A stretch of 64,000 nucleotides of DNA, taken from Athripsodes cinereus. Its lineage: Eukaryota; Arthropoda; Insecta; Trichoptera; Leptoceridae. Both the position numbers and the translations under genes were made by a program. Of this stretch, positions 46,645-57,859 are shown piece by piece. Numbering within the stretch: position 1 is the stretch's first letter; each line of letters begins with the position of its first letter. A model generated the notes under the pieces. The model saw nothing but the letters and a program-made list of their open reading frames with translations. It had not been told where the DNA came from and did no database searches. The stretch is from assembly GCA_947579605.1 (NCBI GenBank), contig OX388315.1, forward strand, positions 682,001-746,000. Direction: 5' to 3'.

Positions 46645-46800
46645 TTTGTAAAGCGCCGTTTTGTGAAAAAAAATCCACCTCAAGGGCGCTCTTTGCTAAC
46701 TAAGGTTGTGCTTGAATTATTCCGTGAGATTTCTTGAATAGATCAGTTTTCAGTTGGTTCTTGAAACGAGATATTATGTCCTGCGTTTCTCTGATCGTTT
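46645..46800 (-). mobile_element. LINE remnant (FSVAGPVIWNQL family)
   Basis: The minus frame gives SRFKNQLKTDLFKKSHG and later KSALEVDFF, the end of the family plus its 3' UTR (AAACGGCGC). Confidence 0.5.
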
Positions 46801-47499
46801 GTGGACTATGTGTGTATAAATATACCTATTCTTATTAAGAACCAATAAACTAGTATATTTCTGAAACAAAAAACATTTATCATTATTTTCTCCTCTACGT
46901 TATCACAATTGATAGATATTATTATTTGATTGTTTGGGGAAACAAATAAAAATACTTACCTGAGCTTTTGATTTGCACCGAGATGAGCTTTGTAATAAAT
47001 ACTCGTACACGTGTTCTTTCTTTATAAGCTTTTGTGCTTTGATGATTTGTTATTGGAATTCATTGTTATTTAAAAATACCAATAATTAATTTAATGATAT
47101 TTTGAAAGCTCTCACATACATATTGTTTCAGTCGTTATTTGTTATCATTCGTAAAAAAGCGTATTATGAAAATATTCACAGATTGCTTTTCAGTATTTGA
47201 GAATATGAAATGAAAAGATAATTTATGTGTTTATAGAATTACTCATGATATGTTTGTGCACATTTCAATTGTGTATGTAGATATTGCGAGAATTTTAGTG
47301 TTTGGGTGTTCTTTATCTCATTTTCTATTTTTGTTTTTTTTTTTTTAAATGAATCTGGATTTGGAACAAATCCAAATACACCTCAGTTACCCTCGCAGTA
47401 AACAATATGCTCGAGCCACTAGTTGGCAGATGGTGGAATCACCACCTTCGAATTTTTTCACCAATATAGCATGACATATTATAATTATTATCTTAAAAA

Positions 47500-47640
47500 A
47501 TCACCTTGTACCGAGACCATAATTGCCAATTAAGAGGTAAACTTTTTGAGTTATCATTGACCGATAATCCATGGTGCACATGTGGGACAGGAGCTCAATA
47601 TGCGGAACTTATCATTTGGGAATGTCCTTTGACTTTAAAA
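47500..47640 (+). mobile_element. LINE ORF2 C-terminal scrap (WCTCGTGAQ)
   Basis: The plus frame NCQLRGKLFELSLTDNPWCT CGTGAQYAELIIWECPLTLK is open. CxCG....AE.I.WECPL is the zinc-finger-like end of a LINE reverse transcriptase. Confidence 0.6.
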
Positions 47641-47659
47641 AACTTTGAATTGCCTTAAA

Positions 47660-47835
47660 GTGTGAAGCATTTGTGGCATTTAAAAACACTTCTCCAAACC
47701 AGATGAGTCGAGGAGTGTCAACAGTCATTCCCAGAATCATTTCCTCTCTTGCATCCATCATCAAAGGACATTTCCAAAGGACATGTTCCACATAACTGAG
47801 CTCCTGTCTAACATTTGCTCCATAGATTGTAATAA
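47660..47835 (-). mobile_element. LINE ORF2 C-terminal scrap, facing the previous one
   Basis: The minus frame RQELSYVEHVLWKCPLMMDA REEMILGMTVDTPRLIWFGE matches the H.LWECPL block and the helix after it. Confidence 0.6.
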
Positions 47836-48317
47836 GTATTTAATAACTACGTATCAAAATAAAATAAAATAAGTAAAACCGTTAATTTTGGAATAAAACT
47901 GTAAAAGTTTAAAGGAAGCCAAGGAATTTTAATGTCCAGATAAATGAGAACTCCAGTCTCTTTATTTCCCTACAAAGAGACGTGGCGTGATAGGATGAAA
48001 AGATATTCGGATAATGTCCAGTAGAAGTTTCGGTATATAATACATAGTTCTATTATTCTAGGATTTGATGCATGGATTCTCGTTTTACGATTATGAAGTC
48101 TAGACATGATAATAATATTATTTAAGGGAAATATCCAAGGATATTGACCGATCTATAGAAAGCAAATAATACACTTTTACCACCCCTTCTCGCAAAAAGA
48201 CATAAATTAAATACTTGAATTAAGTAGTTAGCCATATTAAGTGTGAGTATAAAATTATTCTTGATTAAACGAAAATCTTAGTCACAAAAGAATTTTCTTT
48301 CTATGTATGGAAGAAAA

Positions 48318-48540
48318 CACAATTGATTTTAGTTTTACTTTATATTTAATTATATAGTGAGCTGGTATCGACTAACAAAGTCATTGTCAAACTAATCAAA
48401 CCAATCTAAGATCGACTCATCAGGTCATTACAAATCAATTATTTAATTTCAATAACTGATAGTAGAAAGACACACTTCTTTTAATTTACCTAATTATGGA
48501 GTTTTACTACGTGTGAACCTACACAATTTATTAATAAAGA
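48318..48540. mobile_element. Family B snapback element, diverged
   Basis: GCTGGTATCGACTAACAAAG, TCATTGTCAAACTAATC, GATCGACTCATCAGGTCATT and the tail GGAGTTTTACTACGTGTG ending in ATTAATAAA. It abuts a family A copy. Confidence 0.5.
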
Positions 48541-48675
48541 CATTTTACGTCTTAAATTCTTGGATGAGGTCCGGAATATCTTATTTTTTGTTGGCACAGA
48601 GAAGACGGCATGCATGGTTATTATATGCAGCTGGTCTACTGGCTTTTTCACTTGTTTAGTAGTAGTAATACCTAC
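48541..48675 (+). repeat. Family A repeat
   Basis: GACATTTTACGTCTTAAATTC, TTTTTTGTTGGCACAGAGAA, GGCATGCATGG, CAGCTGGTCTACTGGC, TAGTAGTAGTAAT. Confidence 0.65.
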
Positions 48676-49014
48676 AATTAATTCAAAACTAAATGCAATA
48701 AAACCTTCTTAGTGTTTTGCACTATACCTTCTATAAATTGTCTAACATATCGCTCTCTTTTCTGTATCAAAAAATATAGAATGCGTCAAAAACAGTATTA
48801 GCAAGTGAGAATAATATATTTTAGTTTGACATAAAGTGACGTGAAGTCATAACAAACTGATTGACGTCATTGACGTGTCAATCAATCAGATGTAAAAGTT
48901 AGATTCTCAGTTATTCCATGTTTGTGAATACGAAGTCTTTGTGGTTTTTAAGTCTTTTCTAGCGAATTATTAACATTGCATGCAGGACAGGTAAGAATAA
49001 CTATACTATACTAT

Positions 49015-49385
49015 ACCCTCACGCCATGTCCCAGGAGGGGTAGGCAGAGAGAACGGAACGCCAAATAGATCTATCCTTACATACTTCTTTCGCTTCCTCT
49101 ACATTCATCCAGTTTCTCATACATGCACGCCGATTTTTCTTACTCAGCACGCGTCCGTCCTTAAGAATTTGGTCCACGTGATCAAGCCACGTGGTTCTTG
49201 GACGTCCGCGCTTCCTCACACCCCTTCTTTCAGATAAATACATCCTCTTCGTCATCCTTTCATCTTGCATTCGCTCAACATGTCCAAACCATCTCAACTT
49301 GTTTACACGCATTCTGTCCACAACACTCCTCTCACATCCGCTCATTCTCCTGATATCCTCATTCTTCACTCTATCTCGCAACGTT
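49015..49385 (-). mobile_element. LINE ORF2 C-terminus (LRWFGHVERM family), best copy
   Basis: An open minus frame of 120 codons reads RVKNEDIRRMSGCERSVVDR, NKLRWFGHVERMQDERMTKR, RKRGRPRTTWLDHVDQILKD, CMRNWMNVEEAKEVCKDRSI and LSAYPSWDMA, with TGA at 49021-49019. The 3' UTR is GGGTATAGTATAG. This is the C-terminal tail of an RTE-type LINE reverse transcriptase; the enzymatic domains are missing by 5' truncation. At least ten shorter relatives occur in the window. Confidence 0.8.
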
Positions 49386-49539
49386 TTACGTAAGAATTAT
49401 CTTGATAATATATGGTATGCAGTACAAAAAGTAAGACAGAGACACTCTGTGGTAACTTATTAAAAGATGATTTACCATTCTTGTATTTCTTGTTGATAGC
49501 TTATCTCTCAGAGGAAAGTTTCACTTAACTTTGCCTGCT

Positions 49540-49590
49540 TGAAAGCTTTCGAAAGCCGACTCAAAAATTAATAAAGTCACCTAACTCAAC
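49540..49590 (+). ncRNA. Hammerhead-like relic (family F), 5' core lost
   Basis: GAAAGCTTTC, GAAA, GCCGAC, TC and AAAAATTAATAAAGTCAC are kept. The CTGANGA box is replaced by CTGCTT. Confidence 0.35.
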
Positions 49591-49859
49591 TTAATCAATA
49601 AAAAATAAGAATTTGTTTCACTTTTATTCATGAGGACAATTTTGGTTTGAATGCGCGGATAAATAAGAGTCTACGACTCCTAAATTATACGGGTGTGAGG
49701 TGGCTCTCTCTTCAATATTCTAATTTAATCGTTGAAATAAAAATGAATGCTGTTTTCGACAAATACCCAATAAAAATTGATAGAATCGTAGAAATCGTTT
49801 TGCTCAAACAAATTTCAAATGCAATATTTTATTCTGTTTGACAAATTACCTTAAAATAT

Positions 49860-51180
49860 ATTTGAATTTTTGTATTATAATACAGACAATGCAAGCGTAA
49901 GAATAGAAAAGTTGCAGATAACTAGATAAGAAGATCCTCTACTTCAAACTCTGAAGTTTTATTTGAAGAATACATCACATTTTGTCACATGCTTAAGCTT
50001 AGAAACTTGTTTGAGACTTGATGGAGAATGCAAATACTTAGAAATAGACTTGGGAAAATGATCCAAGAGTCGAATCACTGATGCGCACCTTTTTTTATGA
50101 GCGGCTGTTTAGATCATATCAAAAAAATCAGATCATCATATTTGCGAGAGCCTCTTTCATGTTATATAATACACAAAAAAAAAACATAATACGCGTTCAC
50201 AACATTGTTGGAGCAAGACAAGAACAACAATTGACGAAGAATAAAACATATTATACAGGAATCAAATTATAACATTCGTAAATTTAGTCAAATCAAATCA
50301 TTCTATTACGAAAGGCAAATGAAAATATTGGAGTTTCAATAAAAAAAATAGTAATACGTCAAGAATATAAAATTGTTATTTTGTAAGGAGACGTCAAGTA
50401 AATGGATCAGAGAAGTTTTAAATTTATCGGTTCTCGGATCACTGATGCGGTAGTCAGTTTTTGAACAGAAAACTTAAACTTAAAAACGGTCCCAGACATT
50501 AAAAAGTCAAGTATTTTTTCAAACTATTTGAATCTCAACTGATATATTTTTTAATGCGTCATTGATGCGATTCACTGAACGGAGTGTTTAAGCGAGTTAG
50601 CTTACTGAATCTCGTCACTTCATCGAGCCATTTTTCCCAATCTTACCTAGAAACTCAACAAGCAAGAAAAAGGATTTTACTAAGATTTCTTAACAATATA
50701 CTTAAAAGATTCAACTCTAAGCAAGTGTAAGGATGCATAGCTCTAATATCTAAGCTCATTTTCACCTTCACACGATACGAACACTTTGTTGTAGAAGTTC
50801 TCTTTCTTGAAGTTTAATTTAAAACAACTGAAGGAACATACATGTTTATAAAGCATATATGTTTACAAAGCTGCATTGGTTTTATGTTTCTACACACTAA
50901 ATCAAAAACATCGTAAAAAAACGTTGAAAATATAGTGACTTGTACAACAAGTTCTTTTAAGGATGAATATAATTTCATGTGATGAAAATAACATCTAATA
51001 CAAACAGTGATGCATCGTGGGAAAGAGTCTCATATTTTGGATGAAAAAATATAAAAGAGAAAATTTGAAGATCAGTTGCAATAACTAGATCACGTGCTTC
51101 AGTAATCACTTAGATGGTTGTAAGCTGTAGAACAAGACAGAAGGTTGATGTGTCGCTCTAGAAGAAGATGGCTAATAAAA
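49860..51180. other. AT-rich DNA without recognised features
   Basis: No exon, LINE peptide or repeat seen. GGATCACTGATGCG occurs near 50437 and a similar GAATCACTGATGCG near 50074. Confidence 0.3.
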
Positions 51181-51189
51181 GGATCAACA

Positions 51190-51310
51190 TGCTTATCTGT
51201 TAAAATACTTTGCTTGGAGTGGTCAAAGGTCTTGAAAGCGCTAGCAATGGATAGCGGTATCTGGAGGAATTGGTCAGACGTGACGAGTCCTCGATCAAAG
51301 TAGAGTAAGA
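51190..51310 (+). mobile_element. LINE scrap (DRDLWRRYLGAMGP family)
   Basis: LEWSKVLKALAMDSGIWRNW in frame with TAG near 51302. Confidence 0.5.
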
Positions 51311-51359
51311 AAATGCTTGAAAAAATAATATCAAGCAAGTTTATGCAAGCGAAACTTGG

Positions 51360-51785
51360 GTGTGGTTGAAGAAGGAAGGAAATGAAATGAACGATGTGGA
51401 GATGTGATCACTGAGAAGAATGGTTAGTTAAACGTTGCGTGATAGAGTAAAGAATCAGGATGTTAGGTGCGTCAGCGATGTGAGAGGAGTGTTGTAGATA
51501 GAATGTGTGTAAATCAGTTCTTATGGACGATGATAGGATAACGAAGTATTGTTCTGAATGACGGGGTATGAGAAAGCGCAGATGTCCGATAACTACGTGA
51601 TTTGAAAACATGGATCAAATTGTCAAGCACAAATGCTAGTTAAGTTATATAAATCGGCATGAACGTATAACAAATTGTATGAATGTGGAAAATGCGAAAT
51701 AATTATGTAAGGATAGATCTATATGGCGTTCCGTCGTCTCCGCTTATCCCACTTGGAATACGACGTGAGGATATAGTAAAGTATA
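51360..51785 (+). mobile_element. LINE remnant (LRWFGHVERM family)
   Basis: AAACGTTGCGTGATAGAGTA, GAGTGTTGTAGATAGAATG, GATAACGAAG, AACATGGATCAAATTGTCAA, GCTTATCCCACTTGG follow the 49-kb copy in order with many indels. Confidence 0.55.
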
Positions 51786-52544
51786 CATAGTTAGCATAGC
51801 ATAACTGATGACACATAAATTATGTGCTTGGAAATATGTATTGTGTAATGTTTTTACAGAATATTGTAAGCTATTTTTTATTAATAAGTTGTGGTTGTTG
51901 TTTAAGATTTCTTGTGGTTGTTGTTTAAGATTCCTATTTGTTAATGATTGTTGTATGTTGTCCACTGTCCAGCAATTAGGTTTCACAACTTTCAAGCTGG
52001 CAGTGGTATATTTTATTCAAATAAAATAAAATAAATAACAGAAAGTTTGATGACAAAAAACAAATTGAATAATTGTAAATTTTTACTAGTCGAGTTATCG
52101 ACCGAAGGCACATACCTAGTAAAGTTCATGTTGAAATAATTCGTATCTAATAATTATAATAATCAAATCTTAAGAGAGAGATGCTCTCATTTATTTCATA
52201 ATCAATTTCATCAATTATCTTCTGTTCCACGACTCAATTGTACTGTAAGTAGGAATACAATACCGGTGAGTATATGTTTCATCGTATTGTCTAAGTATTA
52301 GATAAGTTATTCATAGTACCAGGTAGGTACCTACGTGTGTTGTAGTGTAGTATTCATACATTACATAGCTTGGATCAATTATCCTAGAAATCTGTTGTTG
52401 GTAATGAGACGAATAATGTATTAGCAGATAGGCGGTTATATCTACTATAATATTATATTCATATCTATACAGAGAACATTACCTACAGTGTGACAAAGTG
52501 TGAGAACGTAGTATGAAACGTAGAAGAGAATTCAAATTGAATTA

Positions 52545-52665
52545 ACAGATCTTTTTGGAGTCTGGTTTTTGTGGTGAAAAGAGATCTTAAAAGCGGCAAT
52601 GGACAAGAATCCCTGAAGGAATCGATCTCTTACCCAATTTAAGATAAGTGGAAGGTGTAAGTAAC
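52545..52665 (+). mobile_element. LINE scrap (DRDLWRRYLGAMGP family)
   Basis: GGAGTCTGGTTTTTG, AAAAGCGGCAATGGACAAGA and TACCCAATTTAAGATAAGTG parallel the 25.6-kb copy. Confidence 0.4.
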
Positions 52666-52869
52666 CTAGACTATAAAAATAAAAACAATGAACCGTCTAA
52701 AGAATGAATGAAGGCGTGGTAGAAATGTGTTTACAAAGAATAATGATTCGTATATCGTATATGGATCTAGTCAACAACATGGAAGTACTGAGAAGAGCTA
52801 ATTACAACAGACAACTGTTGATCGGCATTAAGTTCTGCAAGATTGCATACCTGGGTAACTCCAACTCAT

Positions 52870-53150
52870 ATCAATGAGAAAGGTTGAAAAACGACGTGGT
52901 TTTGGCAGAAGACAGACGTCGTGGCTGTCCAATAAAAGATACTAGACTTGAGTAAAGCGTGTGGTAGAACTCTTTGCAGAGGTTATTGCCAATGTTGGGA
53001 AAACCTGGTAAGGCACAAGGTGAAGAAGAAGAAGAATGAAAGTGTATAGATTGAGATTTGAAAGTATGGAAAAGTTTTGAAGAGGCCTATACCCAGCAGT
53101 GGGGAAAAGATGGCTCACACTGAGTAAGTAAGAGCCTTACGATGGAAATA
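52870..53150 (+). mobile_element. LINE tails (GRRQTSW family, then a CCCAGCAGTGG tail)
   Basis: GGCAGAAGACAGACGTCGTG, TTGCAGAGGTTATTGCCAAT and GAAGAAGAAGAATG end the first. GAGGCCTATACCCAGCAGTG starts the second, a wording common at lepidopteran RTE ends. Confidence 0.55.
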
Positions 53151-53444
53151 AACACATTCACAGTGAAAATCCTTAATTCACAATAACATTATAACTTAAA
53201 TACCAAGTACTATGTTCGATGCTCATTTAGTTAAGTGAGCACATACTTAATGTACGTACGTAAGTTAAGTCAACGCACAAAGGTATTTTGTGTGTCCCAA
53301 TATACTTCATATTATATTACAATAACTATTTAGTAGTATTAATATAATATTAAAGATGAAATGAAAAGTTCTTTTACCGGATATCAGATGTCCGACATTT
53401 ATGTTATTATATGCCAGGTATTCATATTAATACTACTACTATAG

Positions 53445-53873
53445 CAGTGGTTCTTAACCTGGGTTCGATCGAACCCCAGGGGTTCGGTGAAAATCATTTT
53501 AAAGGCAAGATAGTTTTGCAAGTTGGAAAAAGAAAAAAAATACTCCGATAATTCCTTGAAACCGCCATCACAAGTTTGAAAAACAATGTTGCCCAGTTTA
53601 TTCTAACAATCCAAATATTACATCTGGCAGCACTTAACTTAGTAATACCAGCTTTGTTAATTAATATGTTTCATGTTTTGATTTGACCATTAAAATTTAA
53701 TGTTTTGATCTTTGTTTCTTATTTTTTTTTTCATTTTGTACACCTATATAAAAATATATACATGTTTTGAATTTGTAAAAATCTAATTTTATTTTTCAAA
53801 TTAGGAAGGGTTCGGTGAATGCGTAAATGTAACTGGTGGGGTTCGGTACCCCCAAAAAGGTTAAGGATCACTG
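53445..53873. mobile_element. hAT-type non-autonomous element
   Basis: Terminal repeats CAGTGGTTCTTAACCT and AGGTTAAGGATCACTG are inverted with one mismatch. TACTATAG and TACTATAC flank it, an 8-bp duplication with one change, the size typical of hAT. Subterminal GGTTCGGTG repeats occur near both ends. No transposase is encoded. It has jumped into the TAG-rich end of a family A copy. Confidence 0.8.
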
Positions 53874-54030
53874 TACTATACTATCACGCCATCAGACATA
53901 TGAATTAGCCAGCAGACCAACTGCATGCAACGATCCTGCAAGCTGTCCTCTTCGCGCCAACAAAAAAATAAGACATTCAGGATGGGTGGCGAACCTCATC
54001 GATGTTTAAGATGTAAAATATAAAATGTAT
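53874..54030 (-). repeat. Family A repeat, 3' end hit by hAT
   Basis: TACTATACTATCACGCC, CAGCAGACCAACTGCATG, CTGTCCTCTTCGCGCCAAC, ACATTCAGGATGGGTGGCG. Its microsatellite end continues at 53431-53444. Confidence 0.7.
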
Positions 54031-54189
54031 ATTTGTATGAGTGCGCAGGTGTTTTATGTTTTTTGATTTATTTTTTTGATATTTGTAAATGTATATGTTT
54101 GGTTGAAAAAAATGAATATCAACGATTTTTTAACTTTTTTCTGCATGTATTTTGTAAAAGGCAAGTGTAAAATATAATTTATTTACGAG

Positions 54190-54510
54190 AGGAATGTAGA
54201 ATGAAAGTTGGTGTAATTACAACGATGAATGTAAATAAGTTACGATGGTTTGGCCATGTGGAAAGAATGAATGAGGACAGACTGGTCAAGAAAATATATT
54301 TGGCTGAGAGGAATGGTGCTCCTAGATCAAATTGAAAGATCATTTAAATCAAATCCTACAGGACGGTCACGTGTTGAGTACATTGAACAGGACAACATGC
54401 ATGAGGAATTGTATGACAGTGACGGAAGCGAAAGATGTATGCAAGGATAGAAGGAAGTGGCACTCGATCCTTTCTGCTTATCTCGCAAGGGATGGTTTGG
54501 TTTGGATATA
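54190..54510 (+). mobile_element. LINE remnant (LRWFGHVERM family)
   Basis: VNKLRWFGHVERMNEDRLVK is clear, then LNQILQDGHVLSTLNRTTCM and VTEAKDVCKDRRKWHSILSA after a stop and frameshift. Confidence 0.7.
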
Positions 54511-54985
54511 TATAATTTATTTATTTTAAATTTTAACACAGTATCCGGCCGGACAAGCGTTTAATATCTGTTTCATATCTCATATTGGCATCCATGTATT
54601 GTATTATCTATCACGTAATAATTACTTACAACGCAGGTTTCTGAGATTATTTCTGGCATTTAGGAATGTAGTAGCGAGACCCAACCCCCCCACCCCTACC
54701 GCATAATAAGATATAGGTAGATAATATTCTTGGAGATGACAACACCCTTGCAGCGCCACCCACCTTTTGTTGTCATATTAATTGCTGTTGAGACGTTATA
54801 TGTAAAGTATGTACAACGTTATAATTTGCCACGAATATAAGGATCATATGTACATGTAATGCTTCAGAATCTACTTCAGTCATTTTCAAGTCTGTGTAAC
54901 TGCTGCTCATTATTTATTTGCGAGGAACTTACCAAATGAGGTGACGTTGTCTTTTCTTAGATGTGGAGTATTCGGTAAAGAATAG

Positions 54986-55220
54986 AACTCTCACTCTTTC
55001 CCGAAAGTTATCGAGTGTCTTTTTAAAGGCAGGTGGTCGAAAAAAGAGACATTTTACATCTTAAATTTAGCGATAAGGTTTACCACCTATCCCGAATGTC
55101 TTATTTTTTTGCTGGCATAGAGAAGACAGTTTGCATGTTTATTACATAAAATGGCTGATCTGCTGGTAACTAAACTAGTGGGATATTTCGACACGGTATA
55201 GTAGTAGTAGTAGTAGTTGC
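54986..55220 (+). repeat. Family A repeat, near full length
   Basis: CACTCTTTCCCGAAAGTTAT, TTTTTAAAGGCAGGTGGTCG, GACATTTTACATCTTAAATT, CTGGCATAGAGAAGACAG and an end of TAGTAGTAGTAGTAGTTGC. Confidence 0.75.
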
Positions 55221-55374
55221 TTTTACAATCCTTATAAATGGTAGTTTCATGTATTAAATTACATACTATTATATTAATCTCATACAATGGTTAATTGTAA
55301 AAATAACATCGATAAACATTATTAATTTATTTATCATCTTTTTATACAAAAAATACTTGTTATTCTAATTTTCA

Positions 55375-55530
55375 TCAAATTCTTAAGGACGGCCGTGTTT
55401 TGAGTAAGAGAAACCGACGTGCGTGCACAAGAAATTGTTTGACTGTAGAAGAAGCGAAAGAGTGTGGTATAATATGTCGTTCCGTTCTCTCTGCCTACCC
55501 CACTTGGGATACGGAGTGAGGGAATAGAGA
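55375..55530 (+). mobile_element. LINE remnant (LRWFGHVERM family), last part
   Basis: AATTCTTAAGGACGGCCGTG, GAAACCGACGTGCGTGC, GAAGAAGCGAAAGAGTGTGG, TACCCCACTTGGGATACGG. Confidence 0.6.
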
Positions 55531-55779
55531 GATAAATTATTATTTCATAAAAAAGGCTTTGCCAAGGCCATCTCAGTAAGTAAAAACAAAACAAAAAAAA
55601 ATAATAATAACATTCAACTCGAATAATGTTGGGGTTCTACATTTTGAATAAGTATAAATTTATTTTAATATTTTATGGTTTTTGTTATTTAATGTTATAT
55701 TTAAATTTTATTGTTAATCTTATATTGTGTTCAAAATGTAGAATCAAATATTGTTTTGTTAAATAAATGAGATATGAGA

Positions 55780-55910
55780 TAATAATAATAAACTTTATTG
55801 CACAAAAAATCAACATATGAAAATATTCAATAACTACACAAATAAATTTTGTGCAATGTGCGAGTTTATCGCGGAAGCGCGATAACTTCCAATTAACCCA
55901 TAAAAAGCAA
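55780..55910 (-). mobile_element. LINE 3' tail (TTCCAAxTAACCC type)
   Basis: AATAATAATAAACTTTATTG, TTGTGCAATGTGCGAGTTTA, GCGCGATAACTTCCAATTAA. Confidence 0.55.
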
Positions 55911-56302
55911 AAGCAAGAAATAAAAAGACAAACACCAGGAACAATGGAGAGTCTCTCTTCTTCGTCATTATAAAAAAAGAGTTTTATTTAATATTATCAA
56001 AATACAAAGCAATAATTATAACATTATTTGTCTACCCCACAAGGGATGAACCGAAAGCGAAATAGATAAACTATATTATTATTATTTACCTGCCTACCTA
56101 CATCATAATACTGTCCCCCGCGGAGTCCTGAAATATATTACAACCCTTTAATCTAATCATAATAATTGTTATGGTTTGGAGTGTCATATGCAAGACAGGC
56201 GATCATAAACGTCACTTCAAAGATATTTGAAACAGAGTAGCTACGAGTAGTATGAATGGATATTCTCTAGCATTGTGAGTTATGTCAGTCCTTGAATATA
56301 CA

Positions 56303-56600
56303 GCCGGTTACAATTCATTAGATTGGTCTACCAAGACTTTGGACTTTCTTCTTCATTTCTCACTGTTTTCTGCTAGTCTCTTTAATTTTTCGTTTGTGTC
56401 AGAGTGTGCCGTATTCTTCTTCCTCTGATGGTATCTCTTAGTCGGCCTCTACCATTTATGTCATTTCGATCTTGCCTTCTGCGATGGTGACGTGCAGACC
56501 TGGGTGCCAAATGTTGTGGCCAATACAGTTTGCCCGTTGTTGGCTGATCTTTTTAAAGAATTGCCTACTTTCGCTTATCTTGATCAACACCTCAGTATTT
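56303..56600 (-). mobile_element. LINE C-terminus (ISQQRANWIGHN family)
   Basis: The minus strand encodes SRQFFKKISQQRANCIGHNI WHPGLHVTIAEG before a stop. RANWIGH.LRH.GL...I.EG is a LINE C-terminal block. A second copy is at 63.6-63.9 kb. Confidence 0.6.
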
Positions 56601-56729
56601 ATATAGACTTATTATTCTCTATCACTTATACTTTTTATTATTATCTTCTCGTAATCAAAACATAGGACAATATTCATCTCTACCTTCACTCCAGATAGCA
56701 ATATTCATAATGTAGTTATAATTACGTAC

Positions 56730-57281
56730 AATACCTTGACAGACAAAAATAGTAACTTTCGTATATATTTCTGTAAAATATTTAAATTTAACGGTTTGGT
56801 TTTAAAAGGATCTATAATAACGATATATAGACATTACATTCACTTAGCACCACGAATATACAATAAAATAATCCCAGACATACTTGACTTACTATTACCA
56901 AATAACAATAACCTAAATAAATTACTCACGAGGTGGTTGATGGACAGGGGCAGAGAGTTGTGTGAGAATGATCTTATCCATATTACAAAATAAAGCCTTA
57001 ATGTAATGAGCGAGTATGTGTAGTCATATTATAATTTGTGTTGTTTATTCTTAATTATTAAATTATCTTATTTTTTATACTTTAAATTCTTTATTATGTT
57101 ATTTTGTTTTATTATTCTTTTGATTATTTTATAGTTATTGTGTTGTAAAATGTAAAAAAATTTTAGTATTGCCCCAGAACAGATTTCGATCTAGTGGGGC
57201 ATTATATTCCAATATGATTTTTACTGTTATTTAAAAATGTAAAATTTTGGAAATAAATAAATAAAAAAAAAAAAAAAATAT
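56730..57281 (+). mobile_element. LINE 3' end with intact C-terminus and poly(A)-like tail
   Basis: An open frame ends HLAPRIYNKIIPDILDLL...LLTRWLMDRGRELCENDLIH and a TAA at about 56993. APRIYN.LP..I is a LINE ORF2 C-terminal motif. The 3' UTR holds GTATTGCCCCAGAACAG and GTGGGGCATTATATTCC and ends AAATAAATAAATA(A)16. Confidence 0.65.
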
Positions 57282-57506
57282 TTCTAGTTTGTGTAACTAC
57301 ACAACATTTCACATGAATGTTTCAGTAAATACAACTTTTACAGAACAGATTTCGATCTAGTGGGGCATTATATTCCAATATGATTTTTACTGTTATTTAA
57401 AAATGTAAAATTTTGGAAATAAATAAATAAAAAAAAAAAAAAATATTTCTAGTTTGTGTAACTACACAACATTTCACATGAATGTTTCAGTAAATACAAC
57501 TTTTAC
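57176..57506. repeat. Tandem duplication of 166/165 bp
   Basis: 57176-57341 and 57342-57506 are identical except for one A in the A-run (16 against 15). Each unit holds the last LINE 3' UTR sequence, the tail, and about 65 bp of flank. Confidence 0.9.
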
Positions 57507-57574
57507 TACACAGGACTAGATTAAACAGTGGTACATATTAGTGATGTAACGAACTTTTGTATATTTTTAGTTAT

Positions 57575-57835
57575 TTACATTCACATCAAAACATTCGAAT
57601 ATTCCGAATGTTTGGTTCCAATTTGCAAATCTTGCTTTACTGCCAGCCATCTCTCCACCGCTGGATATTTGCATCTTCAAATTCATTCCATTATTTTATA
57701 TATTGAGCACCACGAACCCATTTCTTTCCCATTAATTGGTCAATTTTATCAGCCTATCTTTTTTGGGGCGTACATATGCTGCGCTTGTCCTCCCGTGGTC
57801 TCCACTCCAGGATCTAAGGTGCCCATATATAATTC
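57575..57835 (-). mobile_element. LINE C-terminus (QLMGKKWVR / RWRDGWQ family)
   Basis: Read on the minus strand: GRP.R..ADKIDQLMGKKWVR, QYIK, a stop, WNEFEDANIQRWRDGWQ and TAA. The usual form is RPKKRWADEI..(L)...W...AQDR..W. A few point changes break the frame. Confidence 0.65.
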
Positions 57836-57859
57836 AAGATTAGTATTTATATAAAAATA

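Noticed and set aside
48865..48900. CTGATTGACGTCATTGACGTG palindrome as a CRE-type regulatory site
   Set aside because: TGACGTCA fits a CREB site, but in a repeat-rich region with no promoter evidence it is not supportable.
57528..57854. 108-codon plus-strand frame
   Set aside because: It is the antisense of a LINE C-terminus (RWRDGWQ family) that explains the region better.
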